From NCBI GenBank assembly GCA_002472565.1, contig DKSK01000027.1, forward strand, positions 229,781 to 293,780: 64,000 nt of DNA, given 5' to 3'. Below the pieces are notes generated by a model. It had not been told where the DNA came from. It ran no database searches and worked only from the letters and a program-made list of their open reading frames with translations. The first letter of the stretch is position 1. Each line of letters starts with the position of its first letter. A program made the translations under genes and the position numbers. This document shows positions 63,401 to 64,000 of this stretch, one piece after another. This DNA comes from Bacteroidales bacterium UBA7258. Lineage in GTDB: Bacteria > Bacteroidota > Bacteroidia > Bacteroidales > UBA932.

Positions 63401-63648
63401 TGGTCAACGGCGCCAAGGTTCTCATCAGCGAGCTGTACCGTATAAGAAGTAGCTCCGGCATTTCCGGCATCGCCCTTCTTCCATGTCAACGTAATCGAGT
63501 TGGAATTGGAGACAAACTCGTCATACATAAGTTCTGCCGGACAAGGCAAAGACTCGTCGAGACCGGTCCCTTCTTCCTCATCATTACATCCGGAAAGGAG
63601 CATGGCCATTGCGGCAAGAGATGTCCAAAGGATGTTGATAGATTTCAT
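60412..63648 (-). CDS. Large lipoprotein with fibronectin type III domains and an internal duplication
   Basis: 1078 residues. The lipoprotein signal ends at Cys21 (MLLSGC), followed by an acidic stretch. Fibronectin III-like domains are clear at about 35-135, 625-715 ('ASGYSVEYKKSSASEWTVAG') and in two 'FTGLKPSTKYYLKVTD' type segments. A block of about 300 residues occurs twice: 'AEDFSELIWGGDMVWNYPG' with 'SSRLKTWGAIF' and 'NEDFGEITWGGDLEHNAAG' with 'STRLYSWGWRAVG'. These blocks look like carbohydrate-binding or jelly-roll modules. No catalytic domain was found, so a surface glycan-binding role is inferred. Confidence 0.82.
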   Translation of the reverse strand: MKSINILWTSLAAMAMLLSGCNDEEEGTGLDESLPCPAELMYDEFVSNSNSITLTWKKGDAGNAGATSYTVQLADENLGAVDQYDGTFSQTIQAGKDMSYSFEGAVAYKLYYARVRANYPGSRFSKWVYINLGSKDKKYAVELGYGLVDSDLPGLDGMTYLSSSSTSTSASFAVDASTAMASSAADYLVLMQSKKSSIANATATVPSTEASVTVSGLTAKNRYFVRGRASYQVNGYTVYSPWFQASEEINGKTCYVFEAGKGAVEELPPIVRFDKATSSALYFSWSSNNFEDVDSDDATPWTLSLYEDEACTDLVISWNLDSNQDDGISSGTQSIWDSKQTRFVFTGLKPSTKYYLKVTDKNSELTSDAAEGETEAFEVVTISSNKAAEGDVVLAEDFSELIWGGDMVWNYPGYSSSNRNSLTSFEKAEGSAPADHYKFVKASNEIGLFNTMAPAVASSRLKTWGAIFEGPATSYVLGRAGYIKLGASNYMAQIATPVLSSLPGTCTVRLSFKAARYESDALTAQVQLVSSSTVGEQNAITPGASSVIAKFSVPEEKGVWKEYSFDIENVTPDSRIAIGTTREDGSVAGKSQHRMYVDDITVKVLSVGGSVISLSAPVIGDLSSTSDKITVNWAAVDNASGYSVEYKKSSASEWTVAGSTAETTYEITGLDPETSYEVRVQATASGDNKSDYSEVKTISTTEKPKALDLKLVHSEANVLVVRWSVSEFGDAASDREDAYQFGVFKDAACTDPVVFYKGGSDEGYSFGTDTKMTGYRSGKAEYDESPAFVFTGLKPSTTYYVKVVDVTKNISGVKSFATTSSKVVDLRALVIGSAEAGSVILNEDFGEITWGGDLEHNAAGVSSRNRFNYTSFSMPSGEVSYTTSDKTKQDYYLTGAGTEMGLFNTVNNAVQSTRLYSWGWRAVGDNIGSICARPGSIKLGAGSKSGIILTPVLSALRGPATVKVTVTAGCYIDVGATADADALNGEVTLYDGSSVEIKSTSITDADKNKFSTQSKYIPVATAPKATSKFTVDAKRGYKDYVITLSGVTPSDVIGIGAPTSSYNRLMIDNIKIEVVKYE

Positions 63649-63715
63649 TGTTTGAACTTAAAGTTTGTGTTAATGACCTCAGTAAATTTTCGGGCGACCT
63701 CGCACAAAAGAAATC

Positions 63716-63737
63716 AGCATCTCAGATCTGGGATGCT
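63716..63737 (-). other. 22-base palindrome in the leader of the fibronectin III gene
   Basis: AGCATC...GATGCT with inner CAGATCTG; one non-matching pair. It lies between the promoter and the ATG and could fold in the mRNA. Confidence 0.45.
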
Positions 63738-63756
63738 CGGGATTGACTTTCGAATG

Positions 63757-63788
63757 CAAAGATAATAAATGAATTGAATCGTTCAATT
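63757..63788 (-). promoter_or_regulatory. Promoter and overlapping inverted repeat of the fibronectin III gene
   Basis: On the minus strand ATTG (63784-63787), 19 bases, TATCTTTG (63757-63764), with a leader of about 105 bases. An inverted repeat AATTGAA/TTCAATT (63772-63778, 63782-63788) covers the -33 box. From 63789 to 64000 the sequence is very AT-rich with no gene; a TATCTTTA near 63934 may belong to a plus-strand gene beyond the window. Confidence 0.6.
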
Positions 63789-64000
63789 ATTTTTTCGAAA
63801 ATAAAACACCACATTTAAAATTACGAACCGAAATCAATATACTTGCTTTTCGACAATGGGCGAAGGTGGAATTTTGACCAAAATTGTCGCGAAAGTTGAA
63901 AATAATTTTAAAATACGAAAAAAATCAATATCTTTACGGGCAAAACCTAATAAGGAGATTCTAGAACATTAAAAATAACAATGATTCGTTAAAAATTTAA

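Noticed and set aside
1..64000. tRNA or rRNA genes
   Set aside because: Scanned by eye for T-loop (GGTTCRANTCC) and rRNA motifs on both strands; none found. A covariance search would be needed to exclude divergent cases.

Overview
The window reads as a chromosomal segment of a mid-GC member of the Bacteroidota, most likely the order Bacteroidales. Three things point there. Most upstream regions carry the Bacteroidota -7 promoter element TAnnTTTG, sometimes with a TTTG or ATTG -33 box 19-21 bases away. Families largely confined to that phylum are present (DUF3822 next to rsmD, DUF4293, a TPR protein next to gyrA, LeuS with long insertions). Surface and periplasmic proteins are mostly lipoproteins with FKBP, Ig-like, fibronectin III, SPOR or TonB C-terminal domains. 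The family or genus cannot be settled from sequence reading alone. No rRNA, tRNA, CRISPR array, insertion sequence or prophage was seen.

Layout. 1-3.2 kb (minus): a MATE transporter cut by the window edge, two FKBP-type lipoproteins and an NrnA-like DHH phosphoesterase. 3.3-5.3 kb (plus): a membrane-anchored protein, DUF3822 and rsmD. 5.3-9.4 kb: dnaK (minus), an RluA-type pseudouridine synthase (plus) and a membrane AraC regulator (minus). 9.5-16.2 kb (minus): a chain of SPOR lipoprotein, M28-like/TonB fusion, leuS and two YitT proteins. 16.2-21.9 kb (plus): DUF389, CapA, PhoH, a rhodanese/metallo-hydrolase fusion and a secreted protein. 21.9-25.9 kb (minus): TPR protein and gyrA. 26-31.6 kb (plus): ClpC, then HAD phosphatase, AI-2E-type permease and esterase. 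31.6-34.6 kb: nucleoside phosphorylase, DUF4293 and an AAA/DUF4143 ATPase preceded by 33-bp tandem repeats. 34.6-36.8 kb (minus): an AT-rich accessory island with a broken RHS/JAB-type toxin gene, two related secreted proteins and a small membrane protein. 37-41.9 kb: LytTR regulator, then a fatty-acid cluster fabH-fabK-fabF-fabZ. 41.9-46 kb (minus): Ig-like lipoprotein, queF, prfA and an acetyltransferase-like protein. 46-51 kb: acyl-CoA transferase (plus), mazG, a radical-SAM sulfatase maturase and pgi (minus); a GC-rich patch covers the end of the transferase through the maturase. 51-60.4 kb: umuD-like, mtgA, purC, umuC, glycerophosphodiesterase, rlmN, a patatin/barrel protein and recX. 60.4-63.7 kb (minus): a large fibronectin III lipoprotein.

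Most of the window is housekeeping. The points most worth a second look are the M28-like protein that has lost most of its metal ligands while fused to a TonB C-terminal domain, the decayed RHS toxin locus with its paralogous secreted neighbours, the tandem repeats that supply a -33 promoter box, a promoter-bearing 44-residue ORF with a palindrome in the divergent intergenic region, and the DNA-damage genes (umuD-like, umuC, recX) with repeated TTCATG-type half-sites.
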